Assembly (NCBI RefSeq): GCF_024385465.1
Contig: NZ_JANFLS010000001.1
Location: 62,001 to 126,000 of the forward strand
Direction of reading: 5' to 3'
Length of the DNA: 64,000 nucleotides
Source: Arthrobacter sp. zg-Y844
GTDB lineage: Bacteria > Actinomycetota > Actinomycetes > Actinomycetales > Micrococcaceae
The notes beneath the pieces were generated by a model. That model ran no database searches. It saw only the letters and a program-made list of their open reading frames with translations, and had not been told where the DNA came from. Each line of letters starts with the position of its first letter. Within the stretch, counting starts at the first letter, position 1. Below are positions 54,618 through 63,130 of the stretch, piece after piece. Both the position numbers and the translations under genes were made by a program.

Positions 54618-56492
54618 TCAGAACGGAGGCGCCTGTTCCGGTTCCTTCTGCTCGGGGTTCGTTCGCGCGTGATCCTTCTGCATATGCTCCGTCTGCCTGT
54701 GATCGGCCTGTCCATGTTCCTGTCGCGGGTCTTTCCGCGGATCAGATGCCGTGTCCGGGGGCCCGAGTTCCAGAAACGGCTCCGTGCGGTAGACGCGGCC
54801 GGCGGGCGACGTCCACTCAATCACCCCGGGGATTGGCTGGCAGGCTTTCCAGTAACCGAGGGTCTTGAACCGGTGGTGCCGGCGGCAGAGGTGTTCCAGG
54901 TTTCCGTGGTCCGTGGGTCCGCCTCGAGCCCAGTCGATGGTGTGGTCGATGTCCGCGTTTGCGGTGCTGACCCGGCAGCCGGGAAACCGGCAGGTTCCGT
55001 CCCTTGCGCGGAGCCAGCGGCGGAGCCCGGCCGGGACTTTTCTGCGCCGTCCCACCCCCAGGATCTCTCCGGTGTGCGGGTTTTGGGCCAGTCCGGTCCA
55101 TCCGACGGCGTTGCGGGCCAGTCGGCGGGCGGCTTCGGCGCTGATGGGGCCGTAGCCATGCAGTTCTGCCGGCTGGTCATTGGCTCCGAAGAGGGTTTCG
55201 GCGTTGATCAGGACCATGATTTCCGCCCTCGGGATGATTCCCTCGTCAGGTCCGGCGCCATCGTTACCGGTTCCGCGCGCACCTGTTGTCGCGCCGCCGC
55301 CGGTTCCGCTCTCACCGACTGCGCCGCCCACCCCGCCATTACCGGTCGAACCTGCGCCGCCCACCCCGCCAGCACCGGCTGAACCTGTGCCGCCCATCAG
55401 CAGCTGGGCCAGGATGTCGGCACGCAGCTGGTCCGTGGTCCGGGAATCTCCTCCCGCCTGCTCACCCCGCGCCGCAGTGCTGAGAGCCGTGTAAATCTGA
55501 TGCGCTTCCGCAGCACGCAGGTGAGCCGAGAGGCAGGACATACCGTCTTCTTCGCGGTCCAGGGTGACCTTGCGCTGCTCGAAAGCGGTCAGGTGCCGTT
55601 TGCTTATGGTCTCCGGGAACGTCTTTTCGCGCAGCCGCCGGGCCTTGGCCGAGAACTGCGCCCGCGTCTGACCCGGAGCTGCTGCCAGTAGGTCGGCCTC
55701 GAACCCGGGGAGTTTCTCCGCAGGAACGTTCTGGCACTGCTCCAGGACCACCTGGGCATGCTGGTACGAGAACCGCCCCTCCTCCAGCCCGGCCAGGGTC
55801 GCCGTATGGGTGCCGCACAGCTGCCCGGCCTCGCTCAGCAGCCGCTGACCCGTCACCTGCGGAACATTCAGGATGGCGGCACATTCGGCAGCCGCGAGGC
55901 TGAAAGCGATCCCGGGTTTATCCCGCTCCGACGGGTCGAAGAACTTGTCCCGGAAGATTTCCTCCATCCGGTGCAGTAGGCGGGACCGCTGCGCCTGCCC
56001 CCAGGAAACCAGATGCTCCACCCGGACCAAGGCCTCACCAACCGCGGCTTCGTCGAAGGCTTCAAGGTTCTGCAACGCAAGGGTCCCGGTGAAACCATCC
56101 GGGTAAGCGTCGGCAAAACTATCGGTTCCGGAGGCGCCGGCATCAGTGGTCTCGCCGTCAGGATTGAGGCTGGTGGCGGAAGCTCCGGAATCGGCCGGCT
56201 CGGCAGAGGAGTGGCAGGCATGAAGAGGGCCGGCATCAGGAACGGGATTGTCAGCTGACCGGGTGCCATGCTCGGCGTCGTTCTCCGGAGTGGCACTGGA
56301 AGTGTCTGCACTCGCGCCAACCGTCCCCTCAGGCCCGACAGGCCCGACAGGCCCGACAGCCAGTTCAGCCCGATACACCGCCAGGGTGACGGAAGGACAA
56401 GGCGGCTCTGTGTCGCCGGCCTGCTCTTCCGCCTGCTGGTTCTCACCGCTCTGCTCTTCAGTTGTCGGTTTCGTATTCCCGGGCTGATCCAT
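54618..56492 (-). CDS. DUF222 domain protein with C-terminal HNH endonuclease domain (13E12-like)
   Basis: The 624-residue protein belongs to the actinobacterial 13E12/REP-like family: a helical DUF222 domain (about residues 140-420), then an HNH module near 505-560 with CRFPGC, the DIDHTIDWARGGPT segment and NLEHLCRRHHRFK. The metal ligands and catalytic histidine are intact. The N-terminal 120 residues are acidic and low-complexity; a glycine-rich linker of GGVGGAGS type interrupts DUF222 near residue 375; the C-terminal 50 residues are charged, with many His, Gln and Lys. These genes occur in many copies in actinobacteria and are thought to be mobile or selfish, though the biology is unproved. 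Confidence 0.88.
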   Translation of the reverse strand: MDQPGNTKPTTEEQSGENQQAEEQAGDTEPPCPSVTLAVYRAELAVGPVGPVGPEGTVGASADTSSATPENDAEHGTRSADNPVPDAGPLHACHSSAEPADSGASATSLNPDGETTDAGASGTDSFADAYPDGFTGTLALQNLEAFDEAAVGEALVRVEHLVSWGQAQRSRLLHRMEEIFRDKFFDPSERDKPGIAFSLAAAECAAILNVPQVTGQRLLSEAGQLCGTHTATLAGLEEGRFSYQHAQVVLEQCQNVPAEKLPGFEADLLAAAPGQTRAQFSAKARRLREKTFPETISKRHLTAFEQRKVTLDREEDGMSCLSAHLRAAEAHQIYTALSTAARGEQAGGDSRTTDQLRADILAQLLMGGTGSAGAGGVGGAGSTGNGGVGGAVGESGTGGGATTGARGTGNDGAGPDEGIIPRAEIMVLINAETLFGANDQPAELHGYGPISAEAARRLARNAVGWTGLAQNPHTGEILGVGRRRKVPAGLRRWLRARDGTCRFPGCRVSTANADIDHTIDWARGGPTDHGNLEHLCRRHHRFKTLGYWKACQPIPGVIEWTSPAGRVYRTEPFLELGPPDTASDPRKDPRQEHGQADHRQTEHMQKDHARTNPEQKEPEQAPPF

Positions 56493-56773
56493 ACCTCAGG
56501 ATTTCATCCGGCACTGACATTTTCAGGCCGAAAACAGGCCCAAAAGGGGGCTCCCAGAAACCGAAAATACGCGTCTTTTTGAAACCACTACCTACCCGCA
56601 CAAACGAACCTGAACCACCGGTTTCAGGCGACGCAGTTAAAGCGCTCGGAAACGGCACAGGAAACGAGTCCGGCACCCAGCCCATCCGCGGTAGCGGCAG
56701 GTTTTCCCCGCCCGCCTGAAACCTGCTAAGCTTCTTGAGTCCCACAGGACCTGCCGGTTTACCTGCAGTCCTT
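56493..56773. other. Gap between DUF222 gene and tRNA-Arg, no gene supported
   Basis: About 280 bases. Short overlapping frames on both strands lack ribosome-binding sites. It should hold the promoter of the DUF222 gene (minus) and of the tRNA (plus); CTTGAG then CTGCTAAGCTT near 56720-56740 are AT-richer but not a clear promoter. Confidence 0.4.
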
Positions 56774-56846
56774 GCCCTCGTAGCTCAGGGGATAGAGCGG
56801 TTGCCTCCGGAGCAACAGGCCGTAGGTTCGAATCCTATCGAGGGCA
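56774..56846 (+). tRNA. tRNA-Arg (anticodon CCG)
   Basis: A complete 73-base cloverleaf: acceptor stem GCCCTCG (56774-56780) with CGAGGGC (56839-56845), D-stem GCTC/GAGC, anticodon stem GTTGC/GCAAC with loop CTCCGGA giving anticodon CCG (56807-56809), T-loop TTCGAAT between GTAGG and CCTAT, and discriminator A. It reads CGG. The CCA end is not encoded. Confidence 0.97.
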
Positions 56847-56860
56847 CATTGAGACATAAG

Positions 56861-56897
56861 AGAAGAACCCCGCAGCCCCGGCTGCGGGGTTCTTCTT
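56861..56897 (+). terminator. Terminator after tRNA-Arg
   Basis: AGAAGAACCCCGCAG (56861-56875) pairs with CTGCGGGGTTCTTCT (56882-56896) in a 15-bp perfect stem with a 6-base loop, followed by T-rich TTGTTTC. It also faces the convergent gene ending at 56925. Confidence 0.88.
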
Positions 56898-56924
56898 GTT
56901 TCACGGCGATGTCCCAGCGTGCGC

Positions 56925-57374
56925 CTAGCCCCCGGCACCCCCGGCACCCTCGACGGCGGCACGCACCGCCGGCGGGCAGAGGAAGAACCGCGGCTGGAGC
57001 TCTTCCCACCCCGGATGCTTGGTCTTTTTCCCGTACTCCAGGTGTGCCTGGTCCAAGGGATTGTCGGGTACTAACCCGGGGCTGGCATTTCCCATCAGCT
57101 GGAAGTGGTACATCCACCAGGACCCGTCCGCTTCCTGGTTCAGGAACGTGGCTTCCAGTGCCATGAGTTCCCGGCCCAGCGTAGCCAGGCATTCGTCGTA
57201 GCGCTCGTGGAGCATTGTCATCCAGTCATCGAACGAAGACTCGCGGGAATCCAGCAGCCGTGCCCGGCTCAACTCCATCCGCATGCCCTCCGGCACGGAC
57301 GGCGGCATGGTCCAGCCGGGGAAGTCCCGGGCAGCAGGCTCGAACGGAATAGGCGGGTGCGTGGAAGGAGTCAT
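56925..57374 (-). CDS. Uncharacterised small protein (DUF6176-like)
   Basis: A 149-residue soluble protein, starting MTPSTHPPIPF at 57374, where a TAAAGT box ends 7 bases upstream; the longer frame has no support. The middle part (MELSRARLLDSRESSFDDWMTMLHERYDECLATLGRE, positions about 45-80) followed by ALEATFLNQEADGSWWMYHFQLMG resembles a family of small ferredoxin-like-fold proteins annotated DUF6176, in which an enzyme-like alpha/beta unit has unknown function. The call is tentative. It is divergent from the TetR gene, with 167 bases between starts. Confidence 0.65.
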   Translation of the reverse strand: MTPSTHPPIPFEPAARDFPGWTMPPSVPEGMRMELSRARLLDSRESSFDDWMTMLHERYDECLATLGRELMALEATFLNQEADGSWWMYHFQLMGNASPGLVPDNPLDQAHLEYGKKTKHPGWEELQPRFFLCPPAVRAAVEGAGGAGG

Positions 57375-57381
57375 GCGCATG

Positions 57382-57387
57382 ACTTTA
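57382..57387 (-). promoter_or_regulatory. -10 box for leaderless transcript of the small gene
   Basis: TAAAGT on the minus strand ends 7 bases before the ATG at 57374; it selects this start over an ATG two codons upstream. Confidence 0.45.
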
Positions 57388-57441
57388 GGGGAATCGCCAA
57401 GGCGGCATGGACCTCCCGCCGGAATTCTTTCGGCCAAACCC

Positions 57442-57472
57442 TTGCGCAGCCCGCCCCCTTCGGGGTTATGGT
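57442..57472 (+). promoter_or_regulatory. Candidate promoter of the tetR gene
   Basis: TTGCGC (57442-57447) and TATGGT (57467-57472), spaced 19 bases, would start transcription near 57479, inside the palindromic operator that follows. Confidence 0.4.
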
Positions 57473-57480
57473 GTTCGCAC

Positions 57481-57499
57481 ATACCAACCGGTCGGTTCC
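57481..57499 (+). promoter_or_regulatory. TetR operator 1 (upstream of tetR)
   Basis: ATACCAACCGGTCGGTTCC is a near-palindrome (AACCG-GT-CGGTT core, 57486-57497) 43 bases before the tetR start. It matches the second site at 58241-58259 at 16 of 19 positions, which strongly suggests a shared regulator, most simply the adjacent TetR protein acting on its own gene. Confidence 0.65.
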
Positions 57500-57541
57500 T
57501 ACCGCCGGTCCGCTTCACGAGAAACCCGGACACCACCCCGC

Positions 57542-58120
57542 ATGAAGACCCTGAACATCAAGGAAGAGCTCGCACGGACCTCCGTGGAGCTTTTCGCGCG
57601 GCACGGCTACGCAAAGACGAGCGTGCAGCAGATCGTTGACGCGGCCGGGGTGACGAAAGGCGCTCTCTATCACTACTTCAATTCCAAGGACGATCTGCTC
57701 TTTGACATCTACGACCGCATCCTGACGCTCCAGCGCGAGCACCTGACCGAGATCATCGGGCGGGGCCTGCCGGCGGCTGAAACCATGAGACTGGTCTGCG
57801 AGGACGTGATCATGACGTCCATCGACTGGATCCGTGAAGGATCCGTGTTCTTCCGCTCCCAGCACATGCTCAGCGAGGACCGCCAGGAGGAAGTGAAGCG
57901 GAGGCGACGCGAATACAACGAGGCGTTCACCGCCATCCTGGTCCGCGGCCAGTCCGACGGCGTCTTCCGCACCGACATTCCGATACCTGTGCTGGCTGCC
58001 AACTTCTTCTCCGACCCGCACTACCTCTCGTACTGGTACTCCCCCGGCGGGTCCATCAGCCGCGAACAGGCAGCCGCACAACTGACCGATCTTTACCTGG
58101 CCGGACTGCAGGCAAAGTAA
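57542..58120 (+). CDS. TetR family transcriptional regulator
   Basis: The 192-residue repressor starts MKTLNIKEELA at 57542; the longer open frame upstream overlaps the operator and lacks homology. The helix-turn-helix is complete: FARHGYAKTSVQQIVDAAGVTKGALYHYF (residues about 17-47, shown only in part by its hallmark GALYHYFNSKDDLL). The C-terminal ligand domain is all-helical and long enough for a lipid-like or acyl-CoA ligand. Adjacent Liv-type transporter and acyl-CoA-type enzymes suggest control of uptake and breakdown of an organic acid; the ligand is unknown. Confidence 0.93.
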   Translation: MKTLNIKEELARTSVELFARHGYAKTSVQQIVDAAGVTKGALYHYFNSKDDLLFDIYDRILTLQREHLTEIIGRGLPAAETMRLVCEDVIMTSIDWIREGSVFFRSQHMLSEDRQEEVKRRRREYNEAFTAILVRGQSDGVFRTDIPIPVLAANFFSDPHYLSYWYSPGGSISREQAAAQLTDLYLAGLQAK

Positions 58121-58226
58121 CCGATTTACCGCAGCATCGCACCGCATCAATACCGCACCACCGCACCTCCCGCACCACCTTCGAGACAGCACCATGCAAG
58201 GTAAGAGCAGAGACGATGGAGTACTC

Positions 58227-59012
58227 ATGCAGGAGCAACATACCGACCGGTCGGAACCGCCGCGTCTCCGCTTGGACGGGATCACCGTCCGGTTCGGCGG
58301 ACTCACCGCGCTGGATTCGGTGTCCCTGGACATCCCCGCCGGCAGGATCGTGGGGGTTATGGGCCCCAACGGAGCCGGAAAGACCACCCTGTTCAACGTG
58401 ATCTGCGGGGTGTTCCCACCCACGGCAGGCAGCCTGGAGCTGGATGGACAGGGGTTTGTCCCTCGTCCGCACCGCCTGACCCGCTCCGGAGTAGCACGCA
58501 CCCTGCAGGGGCTCGGCCTGTTCCCCGGGCTGACCGTGCTGCAGAACGTCACGACGGGCTTGGCAGCCGGCTCACGCGGAGGACTCGACCTCCTGGCCCT
58601 GCCAGGCTCCGTCCGGCGCGAAGCCCGGCTCGCAGAGCGGTCGATGCAAGCACTGGAAGCCCTCGGCATCGCCGGGTACGCGGCTTCCCTGCCCGACACC
58701 CTCCCCTACGGAATCCGCAAGAAGGTGGCCCTGGCCCGGGCACTGGTCAGCGAACCGAGGTTGCTGCTGCTGGATGAACCTGCAGGCGGACTCAGCCATG
58801 ACGACATTGAGGAACTGGCTTCCATCATCCGCACCGTGCCCGGCGACGGGTGTTCGGTGGTGCTCGTGGAACACCACGTGGACCTGGTCATGGAGGTCTG
58901 CGACCGCATCGCCGTGCTGGACTTCGGCCGTCTGATCGCCGAAGGCACACCGGCCGAAATCGGCGCCGATCCCGCCGTCGCAGATGCCTACCTGGGAGTT
59001 GAGGTGGCATGA
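58227..59012 (+). CDS. Liv-type ABC importer ATP-binding protein (LivG-like)
   Basis: Start ATG at 58227 has GGAG 6 bases before it; an ATG at 58194 is an alternative. The 261-residue protein has Walker A GPNGAGKTTLFN near residue 44, the LivG-type signature LPYGIRKKVALARAL near residue 155, Walker B LLLLDEPAGGLS, and the H-loop VLVEHHVDLV. The operator-like palindrome (58241-58259) lies inside codons 5-11. It is the first of five coupled importer genes: two ATPases, two permeases and a binding protein. Confidence 0.93.
   Translation: MQEQHTDRSEPPRLRLDGITVRFGGLTALDSVSLDIPAGRIVGVMGPNGAGKTTLFNVICGVFPPTAGSLELDGQGFVPRPHRLTRSGVARTLQGLGLFPGLTVLQNVTTGLAAGSRGGLDLLALPGSVRREARLAERSMQALEALGIAGYAASLPDTLPYGIRKKVALARALVSEPRLLLLDEPAGGLSHDDIEELASIIRTVPGDGCSVVLVEHHVDLVMEVCDRIAVLDFGRLIAEGTPAEIGADPAVADAYLGVEVA
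58241..58259 (+). promoter_or_regulatory. TetR operator 2 (start of the importer operon)
   Basis: ATACCGACCGGTCGGAACC, with a perfect 12-base palindrome CCGACCGGTCGG (58243-58254). It lies 14 bases inside the livG-like coding region, so a bound repressor could block elongation or a start site just upstream. Confidence 0.6.
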
Positions 59013-59728
59013 CAGGCGCGCTGGTATTGGAAGGCGTCAGCGCAGGCTACGGCGCCGTCCGCGTACTGCACGGGATCGATCTTTCCGTTTCGGAGGGCTC
59101 CATCACCACCGTCGTCGGAGCCAACGGCGCCGGAAAGACCACCCTCCTGCGGACCATCACCGGCCAGCTGCGGCCTTCGGCCGGCAGTATCCGCATCAAG
59201 GACGGCAAGGACCTGACCCGGGTGCCGGTCGAGGACATGGTGCGCCACGGCGTCGCACTGGTTCCCGAAGGCCGCGGCGTCATCACCGAACTGACGGTGG
59301 ATGAAAACCTGCGCCTGGGCGGGCTGTGGCGGAAGGACCGTAAGGCAGCGGATGAGGTGCTCACCGCGATGTACGAACTGTTCGAGCCCCTTGCACGGCG
59401 CCGGAAGGCTGCCGGACACCAGCTCTCCGGCGGCGAGCGCCAGATGCTTGCGCTGGGGCGGGCCCTGATGGCCGCACCGTCGCTCCTCCTGCTGGACGAG
59501 CCGTCCCTGGGGCTGGCCCCCAAGGTGACCGCACAGATCCTGGGCATGCTGCGCCGCCTCCGCGATGAGACCGGCCTGACCGTACTGCTGATCGAGCAGA
59601 ACGTCCGGAGCGCGCTCGCGGTCGCGGACCACGGCGTCGTACTCAACCTGGGCCGGATTGTCGCCTCGCGGCCGGCGGCCGAGCTGGCCGAAGACACCGA
59701 CCTCCGCCACACCTACCTGGGGTTCTAA
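59009..59728 (+). CDS. Liv-type ABC importer ATP-binding protein (LivF-like)
   Basis: The 239-residue second ATPase starts in an ATGA overlap with the preceding gene. Walker A is GANGAGKTTLL near residue 38, LVPEGRGVITELTVDENL near residue 87 is the LivF-type segment, the signature is QLSGGERQMLALGRAL near residue 138, and Walker B LLLLDEPSLGLAP follows. LivF and LivG proteins form a heterodimer under the two permeases. The stop codon overlaps the start of the first permease (TAATG). Confidence 0.95.
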   Translation: MTGALVLEGVSAGYGAVRVLHGIDLSVSEGSITTVVGANGAGKTTLLRTITGQLRPSAGSIRIKDGKDLTRVPVEDMVRHGVALVPEGRGVITELTVDENLRLGGLWRKDRKAADEVLTAMYELFEPLARRRKAAGHQLSGGERQMLALGRALMAAPSLLLLDEPSLGLAPKVTAQILGMLRRLRDETGLTVLLIEQNVRSALAVADHGVVLNLGRIVASRPAAELAEDTDLRHTYLGF

Positions 59729-60606
59729 TGGACAGATTTCTCTTCCTCACCTTTGACGGCCTCGCCCGCGGTGCAGTACTCGCTGCCTTCGCGCTCTCCC
59801 TGGTGCTGATCTGGCGTGCTGCGCGGATCGTGAACTTTGCGCAGGGCGCCATGGCGGTGGCGGCAACCTACATCGCCTTCACGGTCACCGCCCTCACCGG
59901 GAGCTACTGGGCGGGACTTGCCGCAGCGCTCCTGGCGGGTTTCCTGATCGGAGCCCTGGTGGAACGCGGCGTCATGCGCTTCGTGGGCAACGGCTCCGCC
60001 TTGAACCCGGTCATTGCCGGGCTGGGCCTGCTGATGCTGATCCAAGCCATCCTGGGCATGGTGTTCGGGAACAGCTACCGGACCATGGTGACGCCGTTCA
60101 GCTCAAACCCGGTGGAGATCTTCGGCATCACCGTCTTCTCCTCCTATGACCTCTTCGTGTTTGCCTGCATAGCCCTTTTGGTCGGCGGCCTGGTCCTGCT
60201 GTTCACGAAGACGCCCCTGGGACTGCGGCTGCGGGCCTCCGCCTTCGCCCCCGATCTGGCCCGGCTCCTCGGCGTGCGGACCTCGCGGATGCTCACCCTT
60301 GGCTGGGCCATGTCCTCCGCCCTGGGCGCACTCGCCGCCCTGCTGGTCATCCCCACCGAACTGGGGCTCAATCCGCACGCCGCGGACACGGTCTTCGTCT
60401 ATGCGTTCACCGTTGCCGTCATCGGCGGACTGGATTCCCCCGCCGGTGCCGTCCTGGGCGGATTGGCCGTGGGCGTGCTGCTGAGCTGGGTCAGCGGCTA
60501 CGGGGGCGCCACCCTGGCTCCCATCGCCATCCTGGTCCTGCTGCTGGCCGTGCTGCTGGTCCGCCCCGGCGGAATCTTCTCAATGACCAAGGAGCGAACG
60601 GTATGA
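59728..60606 (+). CDS. Liv-type ABC importer permease (LivH-like)
   Basis: This 292-residue permease has about eight membrane helices. RIVNFAQGAMAVAATYIAF near residue 30 and VERGVMRFVGNGSALNPVIAGLG near residue 75 are typical of LivH proteins, and the C-terminal AVIGGLDSPAGAVLGGLAVG near residue 235 is the cytoplasmic EAA-like loop that contacts the ATPase. It overlaps both neighbours by one to four bases, so all five genes are translated in sequence. Confidence 0.94.
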   Translation: MDRFLFLTFDGLARGAVLAAFALSLVLIWRAARIVNFAQGAMAVAATYIAFTVTALTGSYWAGLAAALLAGFLIGALVERGVMRFVGNGSALNPVIAGLGLLMLIQAILGMVFGNSYRTMVTPFSSNPVEIFGITVFSSYDLFVFACIALLVGGLVLLFTKTPLGLRLRASAFAPDLARLLGVRTSRMLTLGWAMSSALGALAALLVIPTELGLNPHAADTVFVYAFTVAVIGGLDSPAGAVLGGLAVGVLLSWVSGYGGATLAPIAILVLLLAVLLVRPGGIFSMTKERTV

Positions 60607-61736
60607 GCGTCAGCAAGCGGTACGGCTTTGCCGGGGCAGCGATGGTCCTGCTGATTGGCCTCACGTTCGTCATTCCGTCGTTCTCCTCGTATCAGCTCGC
60701 CACTGCCTGCGCCTATCTGTGCGGCATCGCCGGGCTCACCCTGCTGACGGGCGCCGGCGGCCAGCTGTCCCTTGGGCAGGCGGCCCTCATGGCCGCCGGA
60801 GCGTACAGCTACGCGTTGACCGCCAACACGATGGCCGACGCCGGCACGGAGGGCCCGCTGCTGCTCCTGGTGCCGCCGGTTGCAGCTGTCTTCGGTGCAG
60901 CCGTCCTCGGCCTGGTGATCGGACTCGCTGCCGGGCGGCTTCACGGCCCCTATCTGGCCGGCTTCACCATGGCGCTGGTGGTGGCTCTTCCCGCGGTCAC
61001 CAGCACCTTTTCCTCAGTGCTCGGCGGCGACCAGGGATTGTGGATCTCCGTGGAGAAACGCCCGTCCTCGCTGCGCGGCATGGTGTCCAATGAAGCGTGG
61101 CAGGCGTGGCTCGCCGTCGTCTGTTCCGTCCTGGTCCTGACCCTGCTGGCGAACCTGCTGCACGGACGCTTCGGCCGGCACCTGAGGGCCGTGCGGGATA
61201 ACCCGGTGGCGGCGGCGCTCGCCGGCATCAACCCGGCCCGCACCAAAGTCACCGCCTTCGTCATCAGCTCGGCCGCGGCCGGCATGGGCGGCGGCCTGCT
61301 GGCGTACACCACGCAGAGCGCCAGTCCAGGGGCCTATTCACTGGTGTTCTCCCTCTTCCTGCTCATGGCCGCCGTGGTCGGCGGCATCGGTTCCCTGACC
61401 GGAGCAGTCTGGGGCGCCGCGCTCCTGGTTGCCCTGCCGCATCTGATCAGTACGGCCACTTCCCGGCTCGAACTGTCCACGGACCTGGCCCAGCGGCTGG
61501 ACGGCAACCTTGCGGTGGCCATCTTCGGACTGGTCCTGGTCCTCGTGGTGCTGCTGGCCCCGCAGGGCATCCAGGGCCTGCTGGTCCGGGCCGGCCGCCG
61601 GCTGGGTCAGGCCCGTTCCGCTTCCGTTCCGCCGCAGTCCCCCAAAACCGCACCATCACCAGCATCCAGTACACCAACCCGGTTATCCGCCCGGCACGAG
61701 CCCGAGCAGCTACCGGCAACCCCGAAAGGTCAATGA
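60603..61736 (+). CDS. Liv-type ABC importer permease (LivM-like)
   Basis: The 377-residue second permease has nine or ten helices and the LivM pattern GAGGQLSLGQAALMAAGAYSYAL near residue 50 and FGRHLRAVRDNPVAAALAGINPARTK near residue 190 (shown partly; the EAA-type contact loop). The C-terminal 45 residues are a hydrophilic Ser/Pro/Arg-rich tail in the cytoplasm, longer than usual. It overlaps the binding-protein gene by 4 bases. Confidence 0.94.
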   Translation: MSVSKRYGFAGAAMVLLIGLTFVIPSFSSYQLATACAYLCGIAGLTLLTGAGGQLSLGQAALMAAGAYSYALTANTMADAGTEGPLLLLVPPVAAVFGAAVLGLVIGLAAGRLHGPYLAGFTMALVVALPAVTSTFSSVLGGDQGLWISVEKRPSSLRGMVSNEAWQAWLAVVCSVLVLTLLANLLHGRFGRHLRAVRDNPVAAALAGINPARTKVTAFVISSAAAGMGGGLLAYTTQSASPGAYSLVFSLFLLMAAVVGGIGSLTGAVWGAALLVALPHLISTATSRLELSTDLAQRLDGNLAVAIFGLVLVLVVLLAPQGIQGLLVRAGRRLGQARSASVPPQSPKTAPSPASSTPTRLSARHEPEQLPATPKGQ

Positions 61737-63013
61737 TGATCCGTTCCAAGCTCCGACTGGGTACCGCCGTCCTTGCAGCCGCTGCCCTCGGCCTGGCCTC
61801 ATGTGCTTCACCGGACGAGGGAGGCGAGCCGGCTGCCGAAGACGTTCCCGGAATCACCGACACCACCGTCACCGTCGGTACGCACCAGCCGCTCACCGGA
61901 CCGGCAGCGGCCGGCTACTCGACGATTTCACCGGCCACGAAGGCGTACTTCGATTACGTGAACGACAACGGCGGAGTCAACGGCCGCACTATTGAGTACA
62001 TCGTGAAGGATGACGGCTACAACCCCGCCAACACCCAGACAGCGGTACGCGAGATGGTGCTCCAGGACGAGGTCTTCGCCCTGGTGGGCGGTCTCGGCAC
62101 GCCGCCGCACAGCGCCGTCCTGGACTTCGTGAACGATAACGAAGTGCCGGATCTCTTCGTGGCTTCCGGCAGCCCCATCTGGAACCAGCCCGACGACTAC
62201 CCGTACACCTACGGCTTCATGGTGGACTACCCCACCGAGTCACGGATCCTGGCCACTTACGCGCAGGAGGAGTTCCCGGACAAGACCTACTGCTTCTTCG
62301 GCCAGGATGATGACTTCGGCGAGGAATTCCAGGCAGGGCTTGAAGCGGTGCTCGGAGAGGACGGACTGGCCGACACCCAGGTCTATTCCACGGCCAATAC
62401 CGATATTGCGGCGCAAATCAGTGCGATGAAGGAAGCCGGCTGCGAGGTGAACTTCCTGGCCACCATCAACGGCTTCAGCGCCCAGGCTGTGGGGACGGCC
62501 GCGAAACTCGGCTACTTCCCGCAGTGGATGGCGTCCTCGGCGGGCGGAGATCTGAACACCCTGTCCGGATACCTCGGCGAGAACACGAACAAGCTGCTGC
62601 AGGGCTTCGTCAGTGCCAACTACCTTCCTTCCTACTCGGACACCGAGGACGAATGGACGGCAAAATTCTCCGAGATCAACGAGGAATACAACGCCGGGGC
62701 TCCGTTTGACGGCAACACCATCTTCGGAATGTCCATCGGCTACCTCTTCGTTGAGGCGCTGAAGGAAGCCGGGGAGAACCCGACCCGGGAATCCCTGCTC
62801 GAAGCACTCGAATCCGGCAACGTCACCGGCAACGGCCACGCGCCGCTGGGCTTCGGCGAAGACAGCCACCAGGGATACACCGGAGCAATGCTGACCCGGG
62901 TGGACAACGGCGTGCAGTCCTACTTCGGCACCCCGTTCGTGGTAACGGGTGACGAGGTGGAGGAGTACACCGAAGAACGGCCTGCCATGCCGGCAGACGG
63001 CCTGCCCGAGTAG
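61733..63013 (+). CDS. Liv-type ABC importer substrate-binding lipoprotein
   Basis: The 426-residue precursor has a signal peptide and lipobox LASC (Cys near residue 24), then an acidic linker and a type I periplasmic-binding fold: VGTHQPLTGPAAAGY near residue 48, FDYVNDNGGVNGRTIEY, FALVGGLGTPPHSAV near residue 112, and CYFFGQDDDFGEEF-like hinge sequence near residue 180. It resembles binding proteins for branched-chain amino acids, amides and aromatic acids; the ligand cannot be read from sequence. ATGATG allows two starts one codon apart. A strong terminator follows. Confidence 0.94.
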   Translation: MMIRSKLRLGTAVLAAAALGLASCASPDEGGEPAAEDVPGITDTTVTVGTHQPLTGPAAAGYSTISPATKAYFDYVNDNGGVNGRTIEYIVKDDGYNPANTQTAVREMVLQDEVFALVGGLGTPPHSAVLDFVNDNEVPDLFVASGSPIWNQPDDYPYTYGFMVDYPTESRILATYAQEEFPDKTYCFFGQDDDFGEEFQAGLEAVLGEDGLADTQVYSTANTDIAAQISAMKEAGCEVNFLATINGFSAQAVGTAAKLGYFPQWMASSAGGDLNTLSGYLGENTNKLLQGFVSANYLPSYSDTEDEWTAKFSEINEEYNAGAPFDGNTIFGMSIGYLFVEALKEAGENPTRESLLEALESGNVTGNGHAPLGFGEDSHQGYTGAMLTRVDNGVQSYFGTPFVVTGDEVEEYTEERPAMPADGLPE

Positions 63014-63064
63014 GGGCAGCGCCGGCCAACCGGCACGCAAGGCAGCCCAACAAACCAGCAGCCC

Positions 63065-63112
63065 AACAAACGCTGAGGGCCCGTCCGATTGGACGGGCCC
63101 TCAGTGTTTGTT
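63065..63112. terminator. Bidirectional terminator between importer operon and MaoC gene
   Basis: A 22-bp stem with one G-U pair joins arms at 63065-63086 and 63091-63112 (core GAGGGCCCGTCC / GGACGGGCCCTC) across the loop GATT, with AACAAA and TTTGTT outer arms giving T-runs in both directions. A 14-base direct repeat (GCAGCCCAACAAAC) at 63042 and 63058 precedes and overlaps the left arm. Confidence 0.9.
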
Positions 63113-63130
63113 GCAGCGGTGCAGGGTCAG

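Noticed and set aside
56774-56846. tRNA-Arg as an attachment site for an integrated element
   Set aside because: No second copy of the tRNA 3' end and no integrase gene were seen in the window.
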